Shown here in pieces: positions 53,799 to 62,845 of a stretch of 64,000 bases of DNA; position 1 is the first letter of the stretch; each line of letters starts with the position of its first letter. Source of the stretch: Scatosoma sp900555925. GTDB lineage: Bacteria; Bacillota; Clostridia; Christensenellales; Borkfalkiaceae. Position numbers and translations under genes: made by a program. The stretch covers positions 161,369-225,368 of the forward strand of contig CAUGYD010000004.1 of NCBI GenBank assembly GCA_959603585.1, given 5' to 3'. A model generated the notes under the pieces. That model was not told where the DNA came from, did not search any database, and saw nothing but the letters and a program-made list of their open reading frames with translations.

Positions 53799-55517
53799 AT
53801 GAATCATCAAACGACAAAAAAGAGCTTTTTCTCCAATCCCGTGCTCCGCACGCGGATTACGTCGGCGAACGTGAAGCCGAAGGAGATGTTTCTCGGATAC
53901 TTTGTGGGGCCGTTCTGCGCGTTGATATCCAATGCGATTTTCGGCTCCTTCCTGAACCGTTATTATACGGACGTCATCGGCATCACCCGTCCCGAATACG
54001 GCGCATTTTCGGCGCTGTATCCGATGATTTCGGTCATCTTCGTCGTCCTCGGCAATCTTTTGGTCGGCCAGCTCATCGAGCGGACGAGAACGAGTCAAGG
54101 CAAAGCGCGGCCGTGGCTCCTGCTTTCGGCCCTGCTGGTGCCCGCCGCCATCTGCCTTTTGTTTCTGGTGCCCGTGGGCTCGTCCCCGACGGCGCAGATG
54201 GCTTGGATAGCCGTTTCGTACAATCTCTATTATGCGGTCGCGTATCCCTTCTTTTATACGGCGCACAGCTCTCTTGTAGGGCTGTCCACGCGCAATTCCA
54301 AGCATAGGGGCCTGCTTGCCACCTTCTCCAACGCTTCCGGCGTGGCGGCGGTCGGTATCGGCGCGAGTATTCTCGTCCCGCTCCTGTTGCAGTCCCTGCT
54401 GTTCGTGGAAGGCGCGGGCGGCGGAATCGATACGGCGGCGAGCTATAATAATTGGCGCATCGTGATGATCGTGCTCGTCGTTCTCACGTTTTTCGCCATT
54501 CTCATCGAATATTTCTTTACGAGAGAACGCATCACCGAAGAGAACATGAAGCTGAATATCAAGGAAGAAAAGATTCCCATGTTGAAACAGCTCAAAGCGG
54601 TGGTCAACGAGAAATATTGGTGGTTTATCATTCTGTATTTTCTTTTGTTCCAGTTCAGCGGCCTTTTGAAGAACAGCTCCATGACCTTTTATTGCAAGTG
54701 GATGCTGCAACCCGTCAGTTTGGGCGGAATGCAGCTCGACCCCATGTTTCTCCTGGGGCTGGTAGGCGGAATCCCCACGGCAATCGGAATGGTGGTGGCA
54801 TGGCCGATTGCGGCAAAGCTGGGTAAAAAGAACGCGGTCGTCGGCGGGCTCGTCATTTCCGTTTTGGGCGGTCTCGTCAGCTTTATCGACGTACATAATC
54901 TGTATATCGTCTGCGCGGGGGTGGTTCTGAAAGGTATCGGCTCCATACCCGCCATGTACGTCACGCTCGCTCTCCTGTCCGACGTGCTCGACCATTTGGA
55001 GGCGAAAAACGGTTTCAGGAGCGACGGTTTTACCATGTCGGTATACGGCGCCATCATGGTCGGCCTTTCGGGGCTCGGAAACGGAATTCTGAACGCGCTT
55101 CTCTCCGCAAACGGATATAATGCGGAGCTCGCCTCCCAACCCAAAGGAGTGGAAACGGCGCTCGTCGTTTGCTACTTGGCCATGGAGCTCATCTGCTATG
55201 CCGTCATCGCGGTGTTGCTCTGTTTCCTGACGGTAGAAAAGCACATTGACGAGGACCATAAAATTATCCTCGAACATCAGCGGCAGGCGGTGCTTGCCGC
55301 GGGCGGGGAATGGATAGAGCCCGCCGAGCGTTTGAGAATGGAACAGGAAGAGGCGGATCGTTTGGCCGACGAAGCGCGCCGCGCGGAACTCAAAGCGTGG
55401 TGCGAGAAGAAAGGGAAATCCTTTGAAGAGGAAGAAGGCAAATACGAAGCCGCACAGGAAGCGAAGCGCCGCCGCGCGGAGGAACGCGCCGCGGCGAAAG
55501 CGGCGAAGAAAAAGTAA
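53799..55517 (+). CDS. GPH-family sugar symporter (MelB-like) with charged tail
   Basis: A 572-residue MFS-type glycoside-pentoside-hexuronide transporter with about twelve helices in the first 490 residues (GSFLNRYYTDVIG, RTRTSQGKARPWLL and PFFYTAHSSLVGLSTR are GPH signatures). It then carries about 80 residues of Glu/Lys/Ala/Arg-rich, probably coiled-coil tail (EEADRLADEARRAEL to the end AAAKAAKKK), longer than usual. The position after the rhamnosidase and before the second GH3 suggests import of a rhamnoside or glucoside with a cation. Confidence 0.92.
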   Translation: MNHQTTKKSFFSNPVLRTRITSANVKPKEMFLGYFVGPFCALISNAIFGSFLNRYYTDVIGITRPEYGAFSALYPMISVIFVVLGNLLVGQLIERTRTSQGKARPWLLLSALLVPAAICLLFLVPVGSSPTAQMAWIAVSYNLYYAVAYPFFYTAHSSLVGLSTRNSKHRGLLATFSNASGVAAVGIGASILVPLLLQSLLFVEGAGGGIDTAASYNNWRIVMIVLVVLTFFAILIEYFFTRERITEENMKLNIKEEKIPMLKQLKAVVNEKYWWFIILYFLLFQFSGLLKNSSMTFYCKWMLQPVSLGGMQLDPMFLLGLVGGIPTAIGMVVAWPIAAKLGKKNAVVGGLVISVLGGLVSFIDVHNLYIVCAGVVLKGIGSIPAMYVTLALLSDVLDHLEAKNGFRSDGFTMSVYGAIMVGLSGLGNGILNALLSANGYNAELASQPKGVETALVVCYLAMELICYAVIAVLLCFLTVEKHIDEDHKIILEHQRQAVLAAGGEWIEPAERLRMEQEEADRLADEARRAELKAWCEKKGKSFEEEEGKYEAAQEAKRRRAEERAAAKAAKKK

Positions 55518-55721
55518 GACGGTCATAAGGTTGTCGGTTCGCCGAAGCGGCGAAGGCGGTCGGGGAGGAATAAGGCTTTCGAGTTTCCGTACCGGCAAAA
55601 CAATCAAAAAAATAATTGCGTTCGGGTTCCCGTGGTAAAATCCCGATACCGAGCGCGAGACACTCAGGCGGCGCCGCGTAAAACAGCGGCGTCGCCCGAA
55701 TGTGCAAAGAGGGGCGGCAAT

Positions 55722-58346
55722 ATGGACAAAGAAAAAATTATCTCGCAGATGACGCTTGAAGAAAAAGCGGAAATGCTTACGGGCAAAGATTTTTGGTCGA
55801 CGAAGGATTTCCCGAATTTCGGAATCAGGAGCCTGTTTCTTTCCGACGGCCCGCACGGGCTGAGAAAGCAGGCCGCCGCGAGCGACCATTTAGGACTGAA
55901 TGCGTCCATTCCCGCGACGTGTTTTCCCACGGCTTCGGTCATGGCATGTTCTTGGGACGAGGAGTTGGGCGAACGAATCGGCGAAGCGCTGGGCGAGGAA
56001 GCGGCTGCGCTGAACGTAGACGTGTTGTTGGGACCGGGGCTGAATATCAAGAGAAATCCTCTCTGCGGAAGGAATTTCGAGTATTTTTCGGAAGATCCGT
56101 ACTTGGCGGGAAAGATGGCGGCGGCTTACGTGCGCGGAATCCAGAGTAAAGGGGTTGCGGCGTGCGTGAAGCATTTTGCGGCGAATAACCGCGAGTATCG
56201 CCGCATGACGAGCGATTCGGTCATAGACGAACGCACGCTTCGGGAAATTTATCTTCGCGGCTTTGAAATAGCGGTGAAGGAAGGTGGAGCGAAATGCGTA
56301 ATGTCTGCTTATAATAAGGTGAACGGCGAATTTGCGAATGAGAACCCGCATCTTCTGAAAGAGATTTTGCGGGAAGACTGGGGCTTTGACGGAGTGGTGG
56401 TGACGGATTGGGGCGGCTGTAACGACCGTGTAGACGGCTTGAAATGCGGCAACGAGCTGGAAATGCCCGCTTGTAAATATGCAGTCGAGGACGTAATAAC
56501 GGCGGTCGAGGAAGGCCGTATAGAGGAAAGTCTTTTAGAGGAAAGCATACGTCGCCTTTTGGAGCTTTCGGAATTTACTGCTCGAAAGCAAGTCAAGGCA
56601 TACGATGAAAGGGCCCATCACGCTCTTGCGCGGGAAGCGGCGGAAAAGAGCGCCGTTCTTCTCGAAAACGACGGTATACTTCCGTTGAAAGCGGGGACGC
56701 GCGTGGCGCTGGTCGGAGATTTTGCCTTTCTGCCGCGGTATCAGGGGGCGGGATCTTCGGTGGTAAATCCTACCTTTTTGTCGACGGCGGAAAAGGTATT
56801 TGCTTCTCTCCATCCGTCTCTTTCGTCGCCTGTGTCGAAGCCCGTATCGGACTCGTCTGCCGAAATTCTTTCCTCTCCCGATTCTGTGTCGTCATCCGAT
56901 TCGGTATCACCTTCCGTTTCGATGTCGTCATCTGATTCGGCATTATCTTCCGTTTCGATGTCGTCATCCGATTCGGTATCACCTTCCGTTTCGATGTCGT
57001 CATCCGATTCGGTATCATCTTCCGATTTGGTATCATCTTCCGATTTGGTATCTTCGTCCCTTTCGGCTGGTCCTTCCCTCTCCGCGCCGCCGCTTTCTCC
57101 CGCCCCTTCTGTCCCTTTGTCCGTCGTTGGGTGCGAACGCGGCTTTCATCGTTTCGGAAAAAAGTGCAAGAAACTTTTCCGCCGTGCCTTGCAGGTAGCG
57201 AAGAAAGCAGAAGTTACTCTCTTTTTCGCGGGATTGGACGAATTTTCCGAAGCGGAGGGCATCGACCGTGCAGACATGAAGATTCCGCAAAATCAAATCG
57301 AGCTGTTCAGAGCGTTGGTCGCGGCAGGAAATAAAGTCGTCGTGCTTTTACACTGCGGCTCGTCCGTGGAATTGGATTGGACGGAAGGCGCCGCGGCGGT
57401 CTTTTGGCTTGGGCTTTCGGGACAGGCGGGTGCGGAAGCGGCGTTTCGGCTTGTCACGGGAGAAGTGAATCCTTCGGGCAAACTTGCGGAGACTTGGTGG
57501 GGGAAGTACGAAGATTGTCCCACCTCCTCTCCCGATCTTTTTCCGGGCGGAGAAGATCGCGTTGAGTACAAAGAGGGACTGTTCGTGGGATATAGATCCG
57601 GACGGAAAGCGAAATATCCCTTCGGATACGGTCTTTCGTACACGAAATTCGAGTACTCGAATTTGCGCATTTCGGACGGAAAAATTTTCTTCGTCGTAAA
57701 AAACGTCGGAAGCCTTTCGGGAAAAGAGATTGCGGGCATTTATTACGGCAAAAAAGACGGAAAGGTAAAACGCCCGAAACGCCAATTATTTGCGTTTATA
57801 AATGTATATCTTAAAGAGGGCGAGGAAAAAGAGGTCTCCGTGCCTTATGATATAAGGGATTTCTCCTATTACGACGTCGGCGCGGAAAAGTGGCTGACGG
57901 AGGCGGGAATCTACGATATTGAAGTGGGCGCTTCCTCAGAGGACATAAGGCTTTGCGGGCAATTATTCATGGAGGGAGTTACCCCTACGGAAAAGGCATG
58001 TATAAATGTAAGTTTTCCTTCGTGGAAGGAAGCGAAAAAACGGAAGGGAATGTCCATTCATGAAAACAGTACGGTAGGGGATCTCCGCTATGCAAAAGGT
58101 TGGGTTGGCAGAGCCTTTTCGGGCGGAATCCGATTCGCGGTTGTCTTTTGCAGGGCTTTCAGAATGCGCTCGAAGGCGAATACTTTGGTCATGGGCGTTT
58201 TGCATCAGCCCGTCCGAGGGCTTGCAAAATTCGGCGGAATGAACAGGCAGAAGATGGAAGGACTGCTTTTGATGTTCAACGGATATTTCTTTAAGGGAAT
58301 AAAGCAATTTTTCAAAAAAGAAAAGGGCAGGGTAGAGGATAAATGA
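55722..58346 (+). CDS. GH3 beta-glucosidase with Ser-rich repeat insert
   Basis: An 874-residue cytoplasmic GH3 of standard domain order. The TIM barrel has LSDGPHGLR, KHFAANN and the nucleophile D229 in VVVTDWGG. The C-terminal sandwich is interrupted at residues about 365-465 by a Ser/Asp/Val/Pro-rich insert encoded by 36-bp tandem repeats (56892-57035), then resumes at KVVVLLHCGSSVELDW. An FnIII-like domain and a basic helical tail end it. ATG 55722 is chosen because GAGGGGCGGC precedes it and homology starts there; an upstream in-frame GTG-type extension has no homology. The stop overlaps the GH2 start (ATGA). Confidence 0.9.
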   Translation: MDKEKIISQMTLEEKAEMLTGKDFWSTKDFPNFGIRSLFLSDGPHGLRKQAAASDHLGLNASIPATCFPTASVMACSWDEELGERIGEALGEEAAALNVDVLLGPGLNIKRNPLCGRNFEYFSEDPYLAGKMAAAYVRGIQSKGVAACVKHFAANNREYRRMTSDSVIDERTLREIYLRGFEIAVKEGGAKCVMSAYNKVNGEFANENPHLLKEILREDWGFDGVVVTDWGGCNDRVDGLKCGNELEMPACKYAVEDVITAVEEGRIEESLLEESIRRLLELSEFTARKQVKAYDERAHHALAREAAEKSAVLLENDGILPLKAGTRVALVGDFAFLPRYQGAGSSVVNPTFLSTAEKVFASLHPSLSSPVSKPVSDSSAEILSSPDSVSSSDSVSPSVSMSSSDSALSSVSMSSSDSVSPSVSMSSSDSVSSSDLVSSSDLVSSSLSAGPSLSAPPLSPAPSVPLSVVGCERGFHRFGKKCKKLFRRALQVAKKAEVTLFFAGLDEFSEAEGIDRADMKIPQNQIELFRALVAAGNKVVVLLHCGSSVELDWTEGAAAVFWLGLSGQAGAEAAFRLVTGEVNPSGKLAETWWGKYEDCPTSSPDLFPGGEDRVEYKEGLFVGYRSGRKAKYPFGYGLSYTKFEYSNLRISDGKIFFVVKNVGSLSGKEIAGIYYGKKDGKVKRPKRQLFAFINVYLKEGEEKEVSVPYDIRDFSYYDVGAEKWLTEAGIYDIEVGASSEDIRLCGQLFMEGVTPTEKACINVSFPSWKEAKKRKGMSIHENSTVGDLRYAKGWVGRAFSGGIRFAVVFCRAFRMRSKANTLVMGVLHQPVRGLAKFGGMNRQKMEGLLLMFNGYFFKGIKQFFKKEKGRVEDK
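56892..57035 (+). repeat. 36-bp tandem repeat inside the GH3 gene
   Basis: Four units start at 56892, 56928, 56964 and 57000. Units 1 and 3 are identical (SDSVSPSVSMSS in protein); unit 2 differs at a few bases and unit 4 diverges in its second half. Degenerate half units flank the block. All keep the reading frame. Confidence 0.9.
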
Positions 58347-60730
58347 AAACGATTGAATGGAATGACGGCTGGAAATATCGGCGGATAAACGAGGAAACTT
58401 TTCGGGAGGTCATTTTGCCTCACGATGCCATGCTTTCGGAAGCGCGCGGAAATTCGTGTGCGAGCGGCACGCACGGGGCTTGGTTCGATGGACACGACTA
58501 TGAGTACGTAAAGGAATTTTCTCTTTTGCCGGAATGGTCGGATAAAAAAGTCATATTGGAATTTGAAGGGGTATATTCTCATGCGGAGGTATACATAAAC
58601 GGCAAAAAAGTCGCGTATCGTCCGTATGGCTTCACGAATTTTTATGTCCCTTTGGAAGAGAGCGGAGAAATTCGCGTAGTGGCGCATAATTCCGATCAGC
58701 CGAATTGTCGCTGGTACGCGGGAGCGGGGATTTACCGTCCCGTAAAGTTGCATATTCTTCCCAAGGAAAGTTTGGCTCTCAACGGCGTAAAAATTCGTAC
58801 CGCGGACTATCTGTCCCGCGAAATGGAAGTGCTTTTTATTTCCGACAAAAATTTTATTTTGGGTTCAGAAAGCGGTTGCGTTCGTGATTCAGAGGATATT
58901 TCCGCCTATCAAGAAGTTCTGTTCTCCGTATGCGACGGAGAAAAAACACTGTATGAAGGCCGAACAAAAATCGGGGAAAAGACCAGATTTAAGATTGAAA
59001 ACGCGGAGCTTTGGTGTCCGTATAATCCGAAACTTTATACGCTTAAAGTCGTATACGGTGAAGATGAACGCGAAATCCCGTTCGGCATTCGTCAAGTTAC
59101 GGTGAGTAGGTCGGAAGGATTTACACTGAACGGAGAGCGGATAATTCTTCGCGGCGCGTGTATTCACAGCGATAACGGTCTTTTGGGAGCCGCGGCTCAT
59201 CCCTTTGCCGACAGACGAAAAATAGAGCTTCTGAAAGCCGTGGGATATAACGCGGTGCGCTCTGCACACAATCCTTGTTCGAAAGCGACTTTGGATGCAT
59301 GTGACCGATTGGGAATGTTGGTGCTGGATGAATATACGGACGGTTGGTATATTCATAAAACCCGTTTCGACTATGCTTCTTATATGGAAGAATGGTGGCA
59401 GAAAGATTTTGTAGATATGGTCGATAAAGATTATAATCATCCTTCTGTCGTCATGTATTCGACGGGTAACGAGGTTTCGGAAACGGCGCAGAAAAAAGGG
59501 ATAGAGCTTACGGGAAGAATGACGCAATATCTTCATTCTTTGGACGATACGCGTCCCGTAACATGCGGCATCAATATATTTTTCAACTTTCTTTCTTCGC
59601 TCGGTTTCGGCGTTTACAGCGACGAAAAAGCGGAAAAAGGAGAGCATGTTGGCAGTGCTTTTTTTAATAATATCGCGGGAATCTTCGGAGATAAGACGAT
59701 GAAAATCGGAGCCACGTTGCATGGCTGCGATGTAAAGACAAGAGAAGCCTTTGCAAAAATGGATGTGGCGGGATACAATTACGGGATTTTACGATATAAA
59801 AAGGATTTGAAAAAGTATCCTGAGCGCATCATTGTCGGAAGCGAAACTTTTTGTAACGATGCGTACAGATTCTACGAGTTTGCGAAAAAAAATCCCGGAG
59901 TCATAGGCGATTTCGTCTGGGCGGGTATGGATTATCTCGGCGAAGTGGGAATCGGCGCATGGGAATATGCGAGCTATGCGAAGGATTTCTCCCCTCGCGC
60001 GGGGTGGATTTGCGCAGGATCGGGAAGGTTAGACCTCACCGGACGACAACTTGGCGAGGCTCTGTATACCCGCGTAGCCTTCGGTCTGGATACTATCCGC
60101 ATGGCGACAGTTCCCGCAAATGACTTCGGCAAATCTCATTCGCCTTCTGCTTGGAAAATGTCTGATGCAAGAGAAAGCTGGGCTTGGAATGGTTGTGAAG
60201 GAAGGAAAACTCGCGTGGAAGTCTATGCACGAACTCCGTTTGTGGAATTAAAATTGAACGGAAAAACGATAGGACGGAAACGTGTCAATCTGGAAAAAAA
60301 TTGTCTCGTTTCCTTCAAGGTAAAATATTTTCCCGGAGAATTGACTGCAATCGCTTACGACCGATCGGGAAAAGAATGCGGTAGGACGTCGTTATTCAGC
60401 GGTAAGGGTACGCCAAAGCTTCTTCTTACTCCCGAAAAAATGTCGGTAGGAAAGGATGAACTCGCCTATATTCGCATTCGTTATGCAGATGAAGACGGGA
60501 AAACGCTGCCGCTGTGCCGAGGAAGGGTAAAAGTCTCGGCGGAGAATGGACAGCTATTGGCTTTGGGGCATGCATGTCCCTATAACCCCGATGGGTATCT
60601 CAGAGAGGAAACGGATACCTACTACGGGGAAGCCTTGGCTATCCTTCGCCCTTCGTCATCGGGAGAAAAAATCAGAATTTCTGTTTCAAGTCCGTTTGGA
60701 GAAGCTCAAACGATTGTGGAAGTATTATAA
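58343..60730 (+). CDS. GH2-family beta-galactosidase/beta-glucuronidase-like enzyme
   Basis: A 795-residue GH2 enzyme without a signal peptide. The N-terminal sugar-binding sandwich (LEFEGVYSHAEVYINGKKVA) and Ig-like domain lead to the TIM barrel with VRSAHNPCSKATLDACDRLG, the acid/base E377 in STGNEV and the probable nucleophile E501 in IVGSETF. A C-terminal Ig-like DUF4982-type domain follows (ELKLNGKTIGRKRV). Substrate within GH2 (galactoside, glucuronide, other) cannot be fixed. It is coupled by ATGA to the GH3 gene, so both act on the same imported glycoside, and it closes the cluster. Confidence 0.92.
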   Translation: MKTIEWNDGWKYRRINEETFREVILPHDAMLSEARGNSCASGTHGAWFDGHDYEYVKEFSLLPEWSDKKVILEFEGVYSHAEVYINGKKVAYRPYGFTNFYVPLEESGEIRVVAHNSDQPNCRWYAGAGIYRPVKLHILPKESLALNGVKIRTADYLSREMEVLFISDKNFILGSESGCVRDSEDISAYQEVLFSVCDGEKTLYEGRTKIGEKTRFKIENAELWCPYNPKLYTLKVVYGEDEREIPFGIRQVTVSRSEGFTLNGERIILRGACIHSDNGLLGAAAHPFADRRKIELLKAVGYNAVRSAHNPCSKATLDACDRLGMLVLDEYTDGWYIHKTRFDYASYMEEWWQKDFVDMVDKDYNHPSVVMYSTGNEVSETAQKKGIELTGRMTQYLHSLDDTRPVTCGINIFFNFLSSLGFGVYSDEKAEKGEHVGSAFFNNIAGIFGDKTMKIGATLHGCDVKTREAFAKMDVAGYNYGILRYKKDLKKYPERIIVGSETFCNDAYRFYEFAKKNPGVIGDFVWAGMDYLGEVGIGAWEYASYAKDFSPRAGWICAGSGRLDLTGRQLGEALYTRVAFGLDTIRMATVPANDFGKSHSPSAWKMSDARESWAWNGCEGRKTRVEVYARTPFVELKLNGKTIGRKRVNLEKNCLVSFKVKYFPGELTAIAYDRSGKECGRTSLFSGKGTPKLLLTPEKMSVGKDELAYIRIRYADEDGKTLPLCRGRVKVSAENGQLLALGHACPYNPDGYLREETDTYYGEALAILRPSSSGEKIRISVSSPFGEAQTIVEVL

Positions 60731-60761
60731 TCATTTGTCGAAATTCGTTCGTATTACAAAT

Positions 60762-60795
60762 AAAGCTCTTCGGAATTTTCCGAAGGGCTTTTTCG
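60762..60795 (+). terminator. Terminator of the glycosidase cluster
   Basis: AAAGCTCTTCGGAA pairs with TTCCGAAGGGCTTT, one mismatch, ending in TTTTT. Confidence 0.85.
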
Positions 60796-60922
60796 CTATC
60801 TTGTAGGAAAACAGTATTAAAAAAACTTTTTATATGAAAAATAGTATTTGATTAAATATTAATAAAATAGAAAGTGCTTAATAAAAAATTTTGAAAGATT
60901 TATAGGGACATAACTAATGAGC

Positions 60923-60951
60923 TTTACTTTCTTCGGAAAAAAGTGTATAAT
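60923..60951 (+). promoter_or_regulatory. Promoter of the DtxR-like regulator gene
   Basis: TTTACT (60923-60928) and TATAAT (60946-60951) with a 17-bp spacer. Confidence 0.7.
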
Positions 60952-60982
60952 AAATTTCAGAATCAAAGGGAGGAGGATGAAA

Positions 60983-61354
60983 GTGGTAAAAGATCATGAG
61001 TCTGAGGAAATGTATCTCGAAACCATTCTTCGATTGAAAAGTACAAAGCCGAATTTGAGATCGGTGGATATTGTGGAGGCGCTGGGATACGCAAAGTCAA
61101 GCGTTTCTTCTGCGGTCAATAAGCTCGTTAGAAAAGGTTATATTTCCATAAATAATAACGGGGAGATTTCTCTAACGGAAAGTGGAAAGCAAAAAGCCGA
61201 TGCCGTTTATGAACGCCACCGCATCATTACTGCGCTCTTTATAAAATTGGGGGCAGAGCCTCAATCGGCTGAACAAAATGCTTGTCGTGTCGAGCATGTT
61301 CTTACGGAGGATGTTTTTGAACTCATAAAACAATACGTCGGGAAAAGCGAGTGA
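60983..61354 (+). CDS. DtxR/MntR-family metal-dependent regulator
   Basis: A 123-residue protein with the DtxR-type start HESEEMYLETILRL, a winged helix (RSVDIVEALGYAKSSVSSAV) and a dimerisation domain (RHRIITALFIKLG, then ACRVEHVLTEDVFELI) containing the usual Glu/His metal ligands. The short length matches MntR-like proteins without an SH3 domain. GTG 60983 has AGGAGG 6 bp upstream; the ATG at 60977 lies too close to it. It is a monocistronic gene, and no metal transporter is adjacent, so its metal (Mn or Fe) is open. Confidence 0.88.
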   Translation: MVKDHESEEMYLETILRLKSTKPNLRSVDIVEALGYAKSSVSSAVNKLVRKGYISINNNGEISLTESGKQKADAVYERHRIITALFIKLGAEPQSAEQNACRVEHVLTEDVFELIKQYVGKSE

Positions 61355-61382
61355 GGATAATGTTTATTTTAACCTTTTCCTA

Positions 61383-61415
61383 AAAGGCGGAGTTGAAAAT
61401 CGACTCCGTCTTTTC
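61383..61415 (+). terminator. Terminator after the DtxR-like gene
   Basis: AAAAGGCGGAGT pairs with ACTCCGTCTTTT around TGAAAATCG, with one mismatch. Confidence 0.8.
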
Positions 61416-61421
61416 AAAAAT

Positions 61422-61443
61422 TTTGTTTGGTTAAACAAACAAA
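61422..61443 (+). promoter_or_regulatory. Inverted repeat upstream of araD
   Basis: TTTGTTTG, 6 bp, CAAACAAA: a perfect inverted repeat 56 bp upstream of the araD -35 box. It could be an operator for a sugar regulator; the regulator is unknown. Confidence 0.45.
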
Positions 61444-61498
61444 AAAGGAAGGGCAAATAAAAAAAGTTTAATTTTCGCATTTTCGACCTCAAAGATGA

Positions 61499-61528
61499 TT
61501 GAATTTTTTATGCCTTTTATGGTATAAT
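61499..61528 (+). promoter_or_regulatory. araD promoter
   Basis: TTGAAT (61499-61504) and TATAAT (61523-61528) with an 18-bp spacer and TGG before the -10 box. The transcript has a leader of about 120 nt. Confidence 0.65.
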
Positions 61529-61652
61529 ATTCATAAGTAGGATAAAGCGGAAACCCCGTGGAAAATATCCGATTTATTTACAGGAAAAAAGGCTTTCGGG
61601 GGCGTCCGAAAAGTTTTCGGCAAAATAAAAAGAAAGCCGCGGAGGTGATAAG

Positions 61653-62345
61653 ATGTTAGAGGAATTGAAGGTGCGTGTGTTTCAAGAGACCATGAAGCTC
61701 GTGAAATACGGATTGGTGGGCTTGACGAGGGGAAATGTGAGCGGGATAGACCAAGAAAAGGGATTGATGGTCATTACTCCCAGCGGAGTACCTTACGAGG
61801 AAATGAAGGCGGAAGATATGGTCGTCGTCGATATGATAGACGGCAGAGTTGCAGAGGGCGGAAAGCCTTCCGGAGATACTCCCACTCATTTACATTTATA
61901 TCGGACATTCCCGGAGCTTGGCGGTATCGTACATATACATTCCCTCAATGCGACTGTTTGGGCTCAGGCGGGGAAAGGGATACCTCCTTACGGTGTCATT
62001 CATGCTGACGCATTTTGCGGTGAAATTCCGTGCACGAGAGGATTGACGGAAAAAGAATGTAAAAATTCGTATGAACTGAATGTCGGAAAACTGATAGAAG
62101 AAACGTTCAATCAGCGGGATTATATCGAGATTCCCGGCGTATTGGTCAAAAGTCATGGGGCGGTCACCTGGGGAGATTGTGTGGAAAGAGCTGCTGAAAA
62201 CGCTATGGCTTTGGAAGCCGCGGCGGAAATAGCTATAAAAATGAAGTCGATCGATTCCGAGGTTTCGGAGATAGAAGCCTTTTTACTTGAAAAGCGCTAT
62301 ATGAAAAAACATGGCAAGCGGACAAATCGCAACAGCAGAAAATAA
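61653..62345 (+). CDS. araD: L-ribulose-5-phosphate 4-epimerase
   Basis: A 230-residue class II aldolase/epimerase that converts L-ribulose-5-phosphate to D-xylulose-5-phosphate. TRGNVSGIDQEKGLMVITPS, the zinc histidines in THLHLYR and GIVHIHS, and SHGAVTWGDCVE are AraD signatures. The length is standard, with a few extra basic residues at the end. It stands alone: araA and araB are not here. It may serve arabinose, ascorbate or xylulose routes. The start follows GGAGGTGAT, and a strong terminator follows. Confidence 0.93.
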   Translation: MLEELKVRVFQETMKLVKYGLVGLTRGNVSGIDQEKGLMVITPSGVPYEEMKAEDMVVVDMIDGRVAEGGKPSGDTPTHLHLYRTFPELGGIVHIHSLNATVWAQAGKGIPPYGVIHADAFCGEIPCTRGLTEKECKNSYELNVGKLIEETFNQRDYIEIPGVLVKSHGAVTWGDCVERAAENAMALEAAAEIAIKMKSIDSEVSEIEAFLLEKRYMKKHGKRTNRNSRK

Positions 62346-62362
62346 AGTTTAAAGGACAGAGC

Positions 62363-62398
62363 AACAAAGTCAGTCGAAATTTTTCGACTGACTTTGTT
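62363..62398 (+). terminator. araD terminator
   Basis: AACAAAGTCAGTCGAAA pairs perfectly with TTTCGACTGACTTTGTT, a 17-bp stem with a tiny loop. Confidence 0.88.
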
Positions 62399-62631
62399 TA
62401 TGAAGAACAAGGCAGCGGCTTGTTTTCTACTGCCTTGTAAACTTTACAGACTATGCCGGTGGCCTGTGAAAGAGAGCTGACTTCAAGTGCTATTACTATA
62501 CAAAAAGTTTCTTTGTGCTAAACGGAATACTGTACATAAGCAAGTATAAAGGAGTACAATCGGCGGTTAAAGGCGGTCGGCAACGGTTAAATCAAAAAAA
62601 TGAAAACTGTGTGAAAATTGTGTGAAAGTAG
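62399..62631 (+). other. Non-coding gap before the LacI-type gene
   Basis: No convincing gene. One hairpin is visible, ACAAGGCAG with CTGCCTTGT (about 62408-62439). The rest shows nothing I can name. Confidence 0.4.
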
Positions 62632-62660
62632 TTGACAACTCAAAAAGTTAGTGATAAGAT
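62632..62660 (+). promoter_or_regulatory. Promoter of the LacI-type gene
   Basis: TTGACA (62632-62637) and TAAGAT (62655-62660) with a 17-bp spacer, giving a leader of about 180 nt with an ACCCGA/TCGGGT hairpin near 62750-62780. Confidence 0.65.
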
Positions 62661-62795
62661 AAAATCGCAATACAGAAGAATTGTTGTTTGGCTTAGAGCA
62701 AGAAGTTTGCAAATGATTTGTAAATGACTCAAAGAGTAAGTACGTAAAGACCCGATCGACCGATAAGTGTAGATTCGGGTAAAAAATTACGAGCC

Positions 62796-62807
62796 GTTAA
62801 CGATAAC
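62796..62807 (+). promoter_or_regulatory. LacI-type operator in the regulator's own leader
   Basis: GTTAACGATAAC differs by one base from the perfect GTTAACGTTAAC centre of the palindrome at 63901-63930, suggesting autoregulation by a roadblock. Confidence 0.6.
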
Positions 62808-62845
62808 AATTGCAGAAATCCATAAATTAATGAGATAAGGGAGGG

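Noticed and set aside
52695..55889. A very long open frame on the minus strand (over 1000 codons) opposite the GH78 and transporter genes
   Set aside because: It is antisense to two clear family members, its protein is Arg/His/Phe-rich without domains, and codon bias of the plus-strand genes explains the open frame.
56892..57035. CRISPR-like repeat array
   Set aside because: Repeats are contiguous, coding and without spacers, inside a glycosidase gene. No cas genes are present.
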